A stretch of DNA of 25,469 nucleotides from Salinisphaera sp. UBA1666 (GTDB lineage Bacteria; Pseudomonadota; Gammaproteobacteria; Nevskiales; Salinisphaeraceae), in the NCBI GenBank assembly GCA_002320455.1, contig DCKU01000137.1:1-25469 (forward strand), written 5' to 3'. The notes under the pieces were generated by a model that saw only the letters and a list, made by a program, of their open reading frames with translations, was not told where the DNA came from and made no database searches. The position numbers and the translations under genes are program-made. Of this stretch, positions 14,867 to 23,649 are shown piece by piece. How positions within the stretch are numbered: position 1 is the first letter of the stretch; the number at the start of each line of letters is the position of its first letter.

Positions 14867-15358
14867 TTGGCCACCGATGACGATGCCTACGATATCCACT
14901 GGATGACCCAGGCCCTGGCGCTGGCCGATGACGCGGCGGCCGCCGGCGAAGTGCCGGTGGGGGCATTGATTGTCCGCGATGGCCAGCTGCTCGGTACCGG
15001 CTACAACCAACCAATCGCCACGAGCGATGCCTGCGCGCACGCTGAAATCATGGCGATCCGTGCGGCCTGTGCGGCCGTCGACAATTATCGCCTGCCGGGG
15101 GCCACGCTCTATTGCACGCTGGAACCCTGTGCCATGTGTGCGGGCGCGATCGGCCACGCACGTATCGCCCGAGTGGTCTACGGAGCCGACGATTTTCGCG
15201 CTGGGGCCGTGCACTCGATCTTTCGCGTATTGGACGAGGCCCGGCTCAATCACCGCGTGGTCCATACCGGCGGCGTACTGGCGGATGCCTCGGCGGCGCG
15301 CCTGCGCCGTTTCTTCCGGGCGCGCCGCGATCCCGGCCGGTCCGAATCGCTGGGCTAA
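14867..15358 (+). CDS. tadA: tRNA-specific adenosine deaminase TadA
   Basis: A 163-residue zinc deaminase that converts adenosine 34 of tRNA-Arg(ACG) to inosine. The zinc and catalytic motif CAHAEIMAIR holds His58 and Glu60, and PCAMC holds Cys88 and Cys91, followed by HARIARVVYGADD. I place the start at TTG 14867, because AAGGAG (14855-14860) is six bases upstream and the resulting N-terminus fits the family. The upstream in-frame ATG at 14753 would add 38 unrelated residues and would make the GlpR operator coding. TTG start and an otherwise strong Shine-Dalgarno may set a low expression level. The gene is transcribed divergently from glpR and lies 43 bp before the dehydrogenase gene. Confidence 0.94.
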   Translation: MATDDDAYDIHWMTQALALADDAAAAGEVPVGALIVRDGQLLGTGYNQPIATSDACAHAEIMAIRAACAAVDNYRLPGATLYCTLEPCAMCAGAIGHARIARVVYGADDFRAGAVHSIFRVLDEARLNHRVVHTGGVLADASAARLRRFFRARRDPGRSESLG

Positions 15359-15401
15359 AATGAGCATTCGCAATCGTCGCAAGCGGTGATAGTGTCGGCC
15401 C

Positions 15402-16553
15402 ATGACGACTCAAACGACTTGGCGCGTCGCGGTTCTACCCGGCGACGGTATCGGCCCCGAAGTGATCGGGCAGGCAACGCGGGCGCTGGATGCGCTGGCA
15501 GCGTCCGACCCGGCGCTAGCGCTGGATTACGATGTATTCGAGTGGCCGTCGCATGCCTGGCATCAAGCACATGGTGAGTCGGCCCCGGCCGATTATCTCG
15601 AGCGCCTGGCCGGCTACGACGCGATCCTGCTCGGCGCGCTGGGCGATCCCGGCCCAACCAGCGATGCGAATCGGTATCTGCTGTCCGACTCCGACTCGCT
15701 GGCGCCGCTGCTGGAAATCCGGAAAGGCTTCGATCAGTGGGTGTGCGAGCGCCCGGTACGCCGCTTGGCCGGCGCGCCGCAGTATCTGGCCGATCCCAGA
15801 GCCGACGATATCGACATGCTGGTCATCCGCGAGAACTCGGAAGGCGAGTACGTGAACCAGGGCGGGCGCCTTGCCCGCGGCACCCCGAACGAGGTGGTGA
15901 CACAGACGGCCGTGTTCACACATCGGGCCACTGATCGCATCATTCGTCACGCCTTCGAACAGGCGCGCGCTCGCGCGGTAGCACGCCAAGCCGAAGGCCG
16001 GGTGCGCGATTTCAACGGTCGTGAGGCGCAGGTGTGTCTGGTGACCAAGCGCAACGCCCAGAAGTTCTGGGGCGATATGTACACCGAGATGTTCGCGGCC
16101 ATCGCCGCGGATTATCCGGATATCGCTACCCACCACGAGCTGGTGGATGCCGCCTGCATGAAGTTCGTATCGCACCCGTGGGCGTTCGACGTGGTCGTGG
16201 CCTCTAACCTGCACGGCGATATCCTCACCGATCTGGCGGCCGTGCTGAACGGCGGCATGGGGGTGTCGCCCTCGGCCAACCTCAACCCAAGCGATCGCTC
16301 GCGCCCGCCCATGTTCGAGCCCACGCACGGCAGCGCCCCGGATATCGCCGGCCAGAACAAAGCTGGCCCGGCGGCCATGCTCTTGACCACGGCCATGATG
16401 CTCGACTGGATGGGCGAGACCGATGCGGCCGCCGCCGAGGCTGCGACACGGCTCAAGAAAGCCGTGGCGGATGATCTGGCAGCCAACGCCGACCGGCAAC
16501 GAGCCACCGACGTTATTGGCGACGCCGTCCTCGAGGGGTTGAAGCGCCCTTGA
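15402..16553 (+). CDS. Isocitrate/isopropylmalate dehydrogenase-family beta-decarboxylating dehydrogenase
   Basis: A 383-residue NAD-dependent enzyme that oxidatively decarboxylates a 2-hydroxy (R)-acid. The family core is plain: GDGIGPEV at the N-terminus, ENSEGEY (Glu144-Tyr150), Lys216 in TKRNAQKF, the metal-binding Asp249, Asp273 and Asp277 (in SNLHGDILTDLAA), and EPTHGSAPDIAGQNKAGPAA. The ENSEGEY and LLEIRKGFDQWVCERPVR segments recall the tartrate and D-malate dehydrogenase branch rather than LeuB, and no leu genes are nearby. The substrate remains uncertain. Upstream spacing to tadA is 43 bp and no good Shine-Dalgarno is seen. The aminotransferase gene follows after 77 bp. Confidence 0.85.
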   Translation: MTTQTTWRVAVLPGDGIGPEVIGQATRALDALAASDPALALDYDVFEWPSHAWHQAHGESAPADYLERLAGYDAILLGALGDPGPTSDANRYLLSDSDSLAPLLEIRKGFDQWVCERPVRRLAGAPQYLADPRADDIDMLVIRENSEGEYVNQGGRLARGTPNEVVTQTAVFTHRATDRIIRHAFEQARARAVARQAEGRVRDFNGREAQVCLVTKRNAQKFWGDMYTEMFAAIAADYPDIATHHELVDAACMKFVSHPWAFDVVVASNLHGDILTDLAAVLNGGMGVSPSANLNPSDRSRPPMFEPTHGSAPDIAGQNKAGPAAMLLTTAMMLDWMGETDAAAAEAATRLKKAVADDLAANADRQRATDVIGDAVLEGLKRP

Positions 16554-16630
16554 AACCATGCATTGCAGGGCCTTCGTAACAGGTCTAGTGTCGAAAAAAA
16601 GCCGCACGAAACAACAGCCAAGGAGATCCC

Positions 16631-17893
16631 ATGACGGCGATGCGTTCCGGTAATCTGTCCCCGCTTCTCAAGCAGGCCACCGATGTCTACGCCGAGCGTG
16701 GCGAAGGCTGTTATCTCATCGACACCGAGGGCCAGCGGTATCTGGATTTCACCGCCGGCATCGGCGTGACCAGCACCGGTCACTGCCATCCCAAGGTGGT
16801 AGCCGCTGCGCAGGAGCAGGTCGGCAAGCTGATCCACGGTCAGTACACCACCATCATGCACCGGCCAATCCAGGAGCTGTCGGCACGCCTGGCCGAGAAG
16901 ATGCCGGGTGATATCGATACGATCTTCTATGCCAGCGCGGGCACCGAAGCCGCCGAAGCAGCGCTGCGTCTGGCCCGCCAGGCCACCGGCAAGCCGAATA
17001 TCGTGGTCTTTCACGGCAGCTTCCACGGTCGCACCATGGGCTCGGCCTCAATGACCACTTCCGGCACTTATTATCGCGACGGGCTGCAGCCGTTGATGGG
17101 CGGTGTGACGGTCGCCCCGTTCCCGCACGCGTTTCGTTACCAGATGAACGAAGACGATGCAGCCGAGTTCTGTCTGCGCGAGCTGGACTATATTCTGGAT
17201 ACCTACAGCTCGCCGGGCGATACCGCGGCGTGCTTTATCGAGCCGATCCAGGGCGAGGGCGGTTTCGTGCCGGCCAGCACCAGGTTCATGCAGGGCCTGC
17301 GCGAGCGCTGTGATCATCACGACATGCTGCTGGGCGTGGACGAGGTCCAGGCCGGCTATGGCCGCACGGGTCAGTTCTGGTCGCACAGCCATTTCGACGT
17401 GCAGCCGGATATCGTCATGACCGCCAAGGGCCTGGCCTCGGGCTTCCCCCTGTCCGGCTTTGCTGCCCCCCGCGGCATCATGGAAAAAGGCTGGGCCGGC
17501 TCGCAGGGCGGCACCTATGGCGGTAACGCCGTGGCCTGCGCAGCTGCACTGGCCACCCTCGATGTCATCGAGGAAGAAGGCCTGGTCGAGAACGCCCGCG
17601 ACGTCGGCGCGCACCTGAAGGAGCGGCTTGAGGCGCTGCAGGACAAGCACGACTGCCTGGTCGATGTGCGCGGCAAGGGATTCATGATCGGCTGCGAGAT
17701 TCACAAGGACGGCATGCCCGACGGCGATCGCGCCGATCGCATCGTCAAGGTCTGCGAGGCACATGGCCTGTTGCTGCTGCGCTGCGGCCCGAAGAAGAAC
17801 GTGGTGCGCTGGCTGCCGCCGCTGATCGCCACGCAGGCCCAGATCGACGAAGGCGTGGATATCTTCGCCAAGGCGCTGGACGCTACCGTCTGA
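16631..17893 (+). CDS. Class III PLP-dependent aminotransferase (4-aminobutyrate aminotransferase-like)
   Basis: A 420-residue class III aminotransferase that transfers an amino group from an omega- or alpha-amino acid to a keto acid through PLP. Visible features are the SAGTEAAEAALRLARQATG phosphate-binding segment, FHGSFHGRTMGSASMT, the EPIQGEGGFVP segment, the VDEVQAGYGRTG segment with the PLP-contacting Asp, and the Schiff-base Lys266 in TAKGLASGFPLSG. Length is typical. AAGGAG ends five bases before the ATG. The nearest family members known to me are GabT and other GABA or beta-alanine transaminases, but substrate choice cannot be read here. A 77-bp gap containing an A-run separates it from the dehydrogenase, so it may have its own promoter; a strong terminator closes it. 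Confidence 0.88.
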   Translation: MTAMRSGNLSPLLKQATDVYAERGEGCYLIDTEGQRYLDFTAGIGVTSTGHCHPKVVAAAQEQVGKLIHGQYTTIMHRPIQELSARLAEKMPGDIDTIFYASAGTEAAEAALRLARQATGKPNIVVFHGSFHGRTMGSASMTTSGTYYRDGLQPLMGGVTVAPFPHAFRYQMNEDDAAEFCLRELDYILDTYSSPGDTAACFIEPIQGEGGFVPASTRFMQGLRERCDHHDMLLGVDEVQAGYGRTGQFWSHSHFDVQPDIVMTAKGLASGFPLSGFAAPRGIMEKGWAGSQGGTYGGNAVACAAALATLDVIEEEGLVENARDVGAHLKERLEALQDKHDCLVDVRGKGFMIGCEIHKDGMPDGDRADRIVKVCEAHGLLLLRCGPKKNVVRWLPPLIATQAQIDEGVDIFAKALDATV

Positions 17894-17919
17894 TGGGGCC
17901 CAACACGCCCGCCTGAGAC

Positions 17920-17950
17920 AAGCCGTCGGTCGCGAGACCGGCGGCTTTTT
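17920..17950 (+). terminator. Rho-independent terminator after the aminotransferase gene
   Basis: A 12-bp stem with one G-T wobble, AAGCCGTCGGTC (17920-17931) with GACCGGCGGCTT (17936-17947), a 4-base GCGA loop and a T-run to 17950. It lies 26 bp after the aminotransferase stop. Confidence 0.9.
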
Positions 17951-17951
17951 C

Positions 17952-17957
17952 TATACT
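17952..17957 (+). promoter_or_regulatory. Candidate -10 box of the DUF2254 gene
   Basis: TATACT is one base off the sigma-70 -10 consensus and lies just after the terminator T-run and 29 bp before the ATG at 17987. No matching -35 is clear, since that position is inside the terminator stem. The placement is an inference. Confidence 0.35.
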
Positions 17958-17986
17958 GGCTGTCTTCAATCGGTCGAGGCCTTGTC

Positions 17987-19339
17987 ATGCGGGCGCGTTT
18001 TTTCGAGTTTCTGGATCTGGCACGCAGCAGCTTCTGGTATCTGCCCACGCTGATGATGGCCGCCGGGCTCAGCCTGTTTGCCATCACGCTGCTCATCGAC
18101 AAGTCCGGCGTCACCGGCGATCTGGTCGCCACGGTGTTCTACAGCGGCGGCGCCGAGAACGCGACGAGCCTGTTGCAGACGCTCACCGGCGCCATGGTCG
18201 CCATCGCGACTGTGGTGTTTTCGACCATGATGGTGGTGCTCACACTGGCGACCAGTCAGTTCGGCCATCGCCTGATCCGCAGCTTCATGCGCGACCGGGC
18301 CAACCAAGCAGTCTTGGGCGTCTTTCTGGCGACCTTCGTCTTCTGCCTGATGGTCTTTCACATGGTCGGCAACGACGCCGACAACCAGTTCGTGCCTGGT
18401 GTATCGCTCACCGTCGGGTTCGTGCTGGCGATATTCTCGACCTGCACGCTGATCTACTTCACGCATCACATGGCCTCGCTCGTGGCCGCCCCCGAGGTGC
18501 TCGAAGCGGTCGGACAAGAGCTGGATACCGCGATCGAACGCGTCTATCCCGCTCACAACAACGACGACGAAGATCGGCCGCGGCGCACGTTTGAACCGGT
18601 CAGCCGGCCGTTCGTGGAAGTGCGCACCCAGGACGCCGGTTATATACAGACCATCGGCGTGGCCTCGCTGCGCGATTTGGCCCGCGCCCACGACTGCGTG
18701 ATCGAATCCGTGGTGACCTACGGCGATCACGTGTTGCCCGGGCTGGTGGTGGCGCGCGTTCACGCCAACGAGTTCGACGAGTCATGGCGGGCGGCGATTT
18801 CTCGCCAGTATGTGGTCGGCGCCGAGCGCCTGGCCGACCGGGATCTGATCTTTGCCGTGAATCAGGTCGCAGAGGTCGGCGTGCGCGCGCTTTCGCCGGC
18901 TTTGAACAATCCGTACACCGCCCTGGACTGTATCAATCGGATCGGCGTATCGCTGGCCGATGTTCTGTCGCGCCCCTTGCCGGATCTGGCACATGTCGAC
19001 GACGACGGCGTGCCCCGGTTTCTATTGGCCTTGCCAGAGTTCCCTTGTCTTCTGGACGCGGCTTTCACGCCGCTGCGTAACTACGGCAGCACCAGCGTCC
19101 AGACGATGACGCAAATGCTGCTCGTCGTCGAAAAACTGGCCGAACTCGCGCGCCGTGACGTTGAGCAAGCCGCCTTGCGGCGCCACGCAAACGCGCTCGT
19201 CGAAGCCGCGCAGCAGGGCCTCAACGAGACCATCGACCGCGAGCGCATCACGGCCTGCCATGAGCGCGCGGTGGCGGCGATCGAGAAGGCCGATGAGACC
19301 ACGCCCACAACCTATGAAAAGCGCTTGTCGACCCCGTAA
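17987..19339 (+). CDS. DUF2254 family predicted membrane protein
   Basis: A 450-residue protein with about four membrane helices in its first 160 residues (for example WYLPTLMMAAGLSLFAITLL near residue 18 and a second pair at about 108-160), then a long soluble domain. The segments TLTGAMVAIATVVFSTMMVVL and TSQFGHRLIRSFMRDRANQ, and the later ALSPALNNPYTALDCI, are the hallmarks of DUF2254. No biochemical role is established for this family to my knowledge. GAGG sits seven bases before the ATG. It is followed after 164 bp by the MscS channel gene, so the two could be one unit, but the gap is long and each has its own ribosome binding site. Confidence 0.9.
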   Translation: MRARFFEFLDLARSSFWYLPTLMMAAGLSLFAITLLIDKSGVTGDLVATVFYSGGAENATSLLQTLTGAMVAIATVVFSTMMVVLTLATSQFGHRLIRSFMRDRANQAVLGVFLATFVFCLMVFHMVGNDADNQFVPGVSLTVGFVLAIFSTCTLIYFTHHMASLVAAPEVLEAVGQELDTAIERVYPAHNNDDEDRPRRTFEPVSRPFVEVRTQDAGYIQTIGVASLRDLARAHDCVIESVVTYGDHVLPGLVVARVHANEFDESWRAAISRQYVVGAERLADRDLIFAVNQVAEVGVRALSPALNNPYTALDCINRIGVSLADVLSRPLPDLAHVDDDGVPRFLLALPEFPCLLDAAFTPLRNYGSTSVQTMTQMLLVVEKLAELARRDVEQAALRRHANALVEAAQQGLNETIDRERITACHERAVAAIEKADETTPTTYEKRLSTP

Positions 19340-19503
19340 CCACGCGGGATTGGAATCGGGCGGGGTATCGCTTGTTTGCCGAGCCCCGTTTTGCAAAGCG
19401 CTCGAGAGCCGATTATGTTGATGCGTCAATACGCTAGGCGTGCGGTGACGTGGTGCGCCTGGTTTTCAAATCCGACCCAGTGAATCCGCCAAGGGGCATC
19501 TAC

Positions 19504-21894
19504 ATGGATCAACGCCGTGCGTCGCATGCCATCGCTCGCGTTCTAATCTTCTGTTTATGCGTATTCGCGCTTTTCGGTGCGAGCACGCTGCCGGCTGCCG
19601 CACAAGGCCAGCCGGCTGAGAGCCAGAGCACGCAATCGGTACCGCTGTCCCAGCTGGCCGATATTCTGGAAAACGACGAGTCGCGACAGCAGCTCATCGA
19701 TGAGCTGCGCCGTGCCTCCGAGCCGGCCGAGGGCGCGGCTGCGACGGCTTCGACCGACGCACAGGCCGATGCCCAGAGCGAGGAGCAGGCCAAGCCGGCC
19801 GTGGATTTGGCGCCGGCCAAGCCGCGCATGTCGTTCGCGCGTCAATTCGCGCAGACGACGGCGGCCTGGTCGGAGGCCATCAGCGGCCAGGTCATGGCCG
19901 GCTGGGACAAGATCAAGTCACTGGCGGCGCCGGGCGGTGAAAGCCGTCAAAAAGCCGCGTTTAACGTCAATGTGTTTCTCACCGCGGCGTTGATGCTGGC
20001 GATCGTCGTGGGCTCGACCATCATCGCGTTCTTCGTGCTGCGGTGGCTGGCGGGCTGGCTGTTCCGGCCGATCAATCGCTTCGCGGCCGGCAACGATCCC
20101 GATTCCAGCCAGCTGGTTCGTCGCGGTGTCGCGATTCTGGCAGGCATCCTCATCGACGTGGCCGTGGTATTGCTTGCCGGTGGCGCCGGTTACGCCGCTG
20201 GCCTGTTCGCCATTGGCGATGCCGGCACGATGGGTACGCGCGAGTCGTTGTTCATCAACGCGTTTGTACTCATCGAACTGCTGAAGGTCGTGATCCGTGC
20301 GCTGTTCGCCGCGCGCCATGACAACCTGCGCCTGCTGAATATCGACGCCTCAATCGCCAGCTGGTGGTCGATTCGCCTGCGTACGTTCGTCGGGGTGATC
20401 GGCTATTCGCTGCTCGTGATCGTGCCGATCGTCAACGCCCAGACCAGCTATCTCATGGGCGCGATCCTGACGTTCGTGATCATGGGCGGAGCGTACCTTT
20501 ACGCGCTGAAGGTCATCTTCGGCAATCGCCGGCTGATGACGAGTCGTCTCAAGCATCAGGCCGACAACGCCGAGGTCGGCTTCTTCTCGGTCCTGTATCG
20601 CCTGGCATCCAAACTGTGGATGGTCTTGGCGGTGGCTTATTTCACCGTATTGTTCGTGGCCAGCCAAGTGGATCCCACCGGCGCGCTGCCGTTCATGATG
20701 TCGGCCACGGTGCAGACCATTCTAGCCGCGGCGATCGGCGTGGGCCTGTCAGGCCTGTTATCCAAGGCCATCGGCCGGCGCTTGAACTTCTCGGACTCGG
20801 TGCGTGACAAGCTGCCGATGCTTGAAGCGCGGGTGAACTCCTACGTACCCAACGCCCTGAAGGTGATCCGCGTGATCATCCTGTTGGTCGTTGCCGCAGT
20901 CATCGCCAACGCCTGGAAGCTGTTCAATCTCGACGAGTGGCTGATTTCGGATGCCGGCGCTACGGCGGTCTCGGTCACTATCAAGGTTCTGATCATCCTG
21001 GCCGCGGCCGCGCTGCTGTGGCTGATTACGGCCAGCGTGATCGAACATCGGCTGTCGTCGAAGACCGGTCGCGGCGCGCCCACCGCGCGTCAGGAAACCC
21101 TGCTGACGCTGTTCAAGAACGCGCTCGCTATCCTGATCGCCACGTTCACGATCATGATCACGCTGTCGCAGATCGGCGTGGATATCGGTCCGCTGATCGC
21201 CGGCGCGGGCGTATTCGGTCTGGCGATCGGTTTCGGTGCGCAAAAGCTGGTGCAGGACATCATCACCGGTGTGTTCATCCAGCTCGAAAACGCCATGAAC
21301 ACCGGCGACGTGGTGACCGTGGGCGGCGTGACCGGCACCGCCGAGCGCCTGACCATTCGTTCGGTCTCGATTCGCGATATCGACGGCTGTTATCACATCG
21401 TGCCGTTTTCCTCGGCCAGCGTCGTGTCGAACTACATGCGCGACTGGGCGTATTTCCGCACGGAATACGGCATCGGCTACCGCGAGGATATCGACAACGC
21501 GATCTACTACCTGCGCGAAGCCTTCGCGGATCTCAAGTCGGACCCGACCCACGGGCCCAACATCCTCGAAGACATCACCATCCCGGGTGTCACCGCGCTG
21601 GCTGACAGTTCGGTGAACATCCGTGTGATGATCAAGACCACGCCGGGCACCCAGTGGGGTATCGGTCGTGCCTTCAACCGCCTGGTCAAGATTCACTTCG
21701 ACCGGGCCGGCATCGAGATCCCGTTCCCGCATCAGACGCTGTACTTCGGCGAGGATCGTCAGGGCAACGCACCGCCGGCCAATATCCGCGTCATCGAGCA
21801 GACCGAGCACGATGCGCCGAAAGCGCTCAAAAAGCGTCGCCGCGGCGACGACGCCTCTCCGGAAGAAACCGGGGACGCGCCGGGCGACGGTTGA
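19504..21894 (+). CDS. Large MscS-family mechanosensitive channel (YbiO-like)
   Basis: A 796-residue inner-membrane channel. The N-terminus has a signal peptide ending near LPAAAQG, then a 100-residue low-complexity Ala/Glu/Gln-rich periplasmic region. Several membrane helices follow from about residue 155. The conserved MscS pore and beta domain is close to the C-terminus (LSQIGVDIGPLIAGAGVFGLAI, then GFGAQKLVQDIITGVFIQLEN, then NTGDVVTVGGVTGTAERL). This layout resembles E. coli YbiO, which opens on hypo-osmotic membrane tension to release solutes. AAGGGG is eight bases before the ATG at 19504; an in-frame GTG at 19450 would place 18 residues before the signal peptide and is rejected. It lies upstream of betBA on the same strand, with a terminator between. 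Confidence 0.92.
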   Translation: MDQRRASHAIARVLIFCLCVFALFGASTLPAAAQGQPAESQSTQSVPLSQLADILENDESRQQLIDELRRASEPAEGAAATASTDAQADAQSEEQAKPAVDLAPAKPRMSFARQFAQTTAAWSEAISGQVMAGWDKIKSLAAPGGESRQKAAFNVNVFLTAALMLAIVVGSTIIAFFVLRWLAGWLFRPINRFAAGNDPDSSQLVRRGVAILAGILIDVAVVLLAGGAGYAAGLFAIGDAGTMGTRESLFINAFVLIELLKVVIRALFAARHDNLRLLNIDASIASWWSIRLRTFVGVIGYSLLVIVPIVNAQTSYLMGAILTFVIMGGAYLYALKVIFGNRRLMTSRLKHQADNAEVGFFSVLYRLASKLWMVLAVAYFTVLFVASQVDPTGALPFMMSATVQTILAAAIGVGLSGLLSKAIGRRLNFSDSVRDKLPMLEARVNSYVPNALKVIRVIILLVVAAVIANAWKLFNLDEWLISDAGATAVSVTIKVLIILAAAALLWLITASVIEHRLSSKTGRGAPTARQETLLTLFKNALAILIATFTIMITLSQIGVDIGPLIAGAGVFGLAIGFGAQKLVQDIITGVFIQLENAMNTGDVVTVGGVTGTAERLTIRSVSIRDIDGCYHIVPFSSASVVSNYMRDWAYFRTEYGIGYREDIDNAIYYLREAFADLKSDPTHGPNILEDITIPGVTALADSSVNIRVMIKTTPGTQWGIGRAFNRLVKIHFDRAGIEIPFPHQTLYFGEDRQGNAPPANIRVIEQTEHDAPKALKKRRRGDDASPEETGDAPGDG

Positions 21895-21915
21895 TCGTCG
21901 GGCGTTGTTAAGCCG

Positions 21916-21949
21916 AAACCCGCAGCTGTTTCAGCTGCGGGTTTTTTTT
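21916..21949 (+). terminator. Rho-independent terminator after the MscS channel gene
   Basis: A perfect 13-bp stem, AAACCCGCAGCTG (21916-21928) with CAGCTGCGGGTTT (21932-21944), a TTT loop and an 8-base T-run (21942-21949). Confidence 0.95.
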
Positions 21950-22170
21950 GGCTGGCGCGCGGGCCTGGTCAAAAACTGGCCAATAGGCCTCCAGGCCTTG
22001 TCCTGAAAGGGGTTGGCGGCTTTTCCCGAGAGTTGTCCACACACTTGCCCAGCGGCTTTGTGAAAAAACCGTGACCGGTCCACGCCAGGCGCTATCGCCC
22101 GACCGGACCGGGCCGTAATCGGGCGCGTGATAAACTGTCGCGTTCTTCGTTCAAACTGCGACAGCGTTTC
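21950..22170 (+). promoter_or_regulatory. betB promoter and leader region with inverted repeats
   Basis: This non-coding stretch must hold the bet promoter. A candidate extended -10, TGATAAACT (22128-22136), is visible without a clear -35. Two inverted repeats stand out. One is CCGGTCC (22075-22081) with GGACCGG (22105-22111), enclosing GGCG-CTAT-CGCC (22088-22099). The other is CTGTCGC (22135-22141) with GCGACAG (22158-22164), which ends six bases before the betB ATG. The second overlaps the likely transcription start, as expected of a repressor site, but no BetI-type regulator gene is in the window. Confidence 0.5.
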
Positions 22171-23628
22171 ATGAGTACCACGCGACTTCTCTGGATTGAC
22201 GGTCAATTCGTGTCTGCCATCGGCAATAAGACGTTTAACAGCTTGAATCCGGCCACCGGCGAGGTGCTTGCCGAAGTCGCCCAGGCCGAGGCGGCCGATA
22301 TCGACGTGGCCGTGGCCGCAGCCGCCAAAGCACAGGCCGAATGGAAGAAGCGCCCGGGCGTCGAGCGCGGTCGTATCCTGTACGCGCTGTCGCAAAAACT
22401 GCGTGAGCATCGCGACGAGCTGGCCCAGATCGAGATGGCCGACGGCGGCAAGCCGATCGCCGAAACCCCGGAAGCTGACGTCGATTCCGGTGCCGATTGC
22501 CTGGAGTATTTCGCCGGGCAGGCCGCCTCGATTCAGGGCGAATATCAAGAAGTCGACGGCGGCTTCTTCTATACCCGGCCCGAGCCGCTGGGTGTGGTCG
22601 GGGAGATCGGTGCCTGGAACTATCCGCTGCAGATCGCCTGTTGGAAGACCGCGCCGGCGCTGGCCGCGGGTAACGCGATCGTGTTCAAGCCTTCGGAACT
22701 CACGCCGTTATCGGCCCTGCGGTTTGCCGAGCTGGCCAAGGAAGCAGGCGTACCCGACGGTCTGATCAACGTGGTGCCGGGCTTTGGCGATGCCGGCCAG
22801 GCGCTGTCCAACCATCCGGATATCGACAAGATCTCGCTGACCGGCGGGGCCGATACCGGCAAGAAGGTCATGGCCGATGCGGCCGGCACGCTCAAGGAAG
22901 TCTCGTTGGAGCTGGGCGGCAAGTCGCCGTTGATCGTCTTCGACGACGCCGACCTGGACAACGCCGTCTCCGGCGCGATGATGGCCAACTTCTTCACCCA
23001 GGGCGAAATCTGCACCAACGGCACACGCGTATTCGTTCACGAGTCCGTGCGCGAGGCGTTCGTGGAAAAACTTTTGGCGCGGGTCGAAAAGCTCAAGCTG
23101 GGCAATCCGGCCGACGCCGATACCGACATGGGCCCCATGATCAGCCCCGAGCACGGCGAGCTGGTCCTCAAATACATCGAAGCCGGCAAGCAGGGCGGGG
23201 CCAAATGCCTGACCGGCGGCCATCGCGTGACCGTGACCGGCTGCGAGGCCGGCGTTTTCGTGGCACCGACGGTCTTTGATGCGTGTACGGATGACATGCA
23301 GATCGTGCGCGAAGAGATCTTCGGCCCGGTCATGTCGATCCTGTCGTTTACGGACGAAGACGAGGTGATTCGCCGGGCCAACGACACCGAATACGGCCTG
23401 GCCGCGGGCCTGTTCACTCGTGATTTGGAACGGGCCCATCGCGTGATCGCCGAGATCGAGGCCGGTATCTGCTGGATCAACCACTACAACATCACGCCCA
23501 TCGAAATGCCGTTCGGCGGTATCAAGGGCTCGGGCATCGGCAAGGAGAACAGTCGCCGAGCGCTGTCCTATTACACGCGCTTGAAGAGCGTGTTCGTCGC
23601 CCGCGGCGCCATCGACGCCCCGTACTGA
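22171..23628 (+). CDS. betB: Betaine aldehyde dehydrogenase
   Basis: A 485-residue NAD(P)-dependent aldehyde dehydrogenase that oxidises betaine aldehyde to glycine betaine in the cytoplasm. The catalytic set of the family is complete: Asn150 in GAWNYP, Glu247 in LELGGKSP and the nucleophile Cys281 in GEICTNGTRVFV. The segment FFTQGEICTNGTRVFV and the C-terminal PIEMPFGGIKGSGIG are typical of BetB. No strong Shine-Dalgarno precedes the ATG; the inverted repeat GCGACAG occupies that place. betA starts 21 bp after the stop, so they form one operon. Together they make glycine betaine from choline as an osmoprotectant. Confidence 0.96.
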   Translation: MSTTRLLWIDGQFVSAIGNKTFNSLNPATGEVLAEVAQAEAADIDVAVAAAAKAQAEWKKRPGVERGRILYALSQKLREHRDELAQIEMADGGKPIAETPEADVDSGADCLEYFAGQAASIQGEYQEVDGGFFYTRPEPLGVVGEIGAWNYPLQIACWKTAPALAAGNAIVFKPSELTPLSALRFAELAKEAGVPDGLINVVPGFGDAGQALSNHPDIDKISLTGGADTGKKVMADAAGTLKEVSLELGGKSPLIVFDDADLDNAVSGAMMANFFTQGEICTNGTRVFVHESVREAFVEKLLARVEKLKLGNPADADTDMGPMISPEHGELVLKYIEAGKQGGAKCLTGGHRVTVTGCEAGVFVAPTVFDACTDDMQIVREEIFGPVMSILSFTDEDEVIRRANDTEYGLAAGLFTRDLERAHRVIAEIEAGICWINHYNITPIEMPFGGIKGSGIGKENSRRALSYYTRLKSVFVARGAIDAPY

Positions 23629-23649
23629 TTACGCAACGAGGACTATCGC

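Noticed and set aside
14747..15403. 218-codon open frame antisense to tadA
   Set aside because: tadA motifs are unambiguous on the plus strand.
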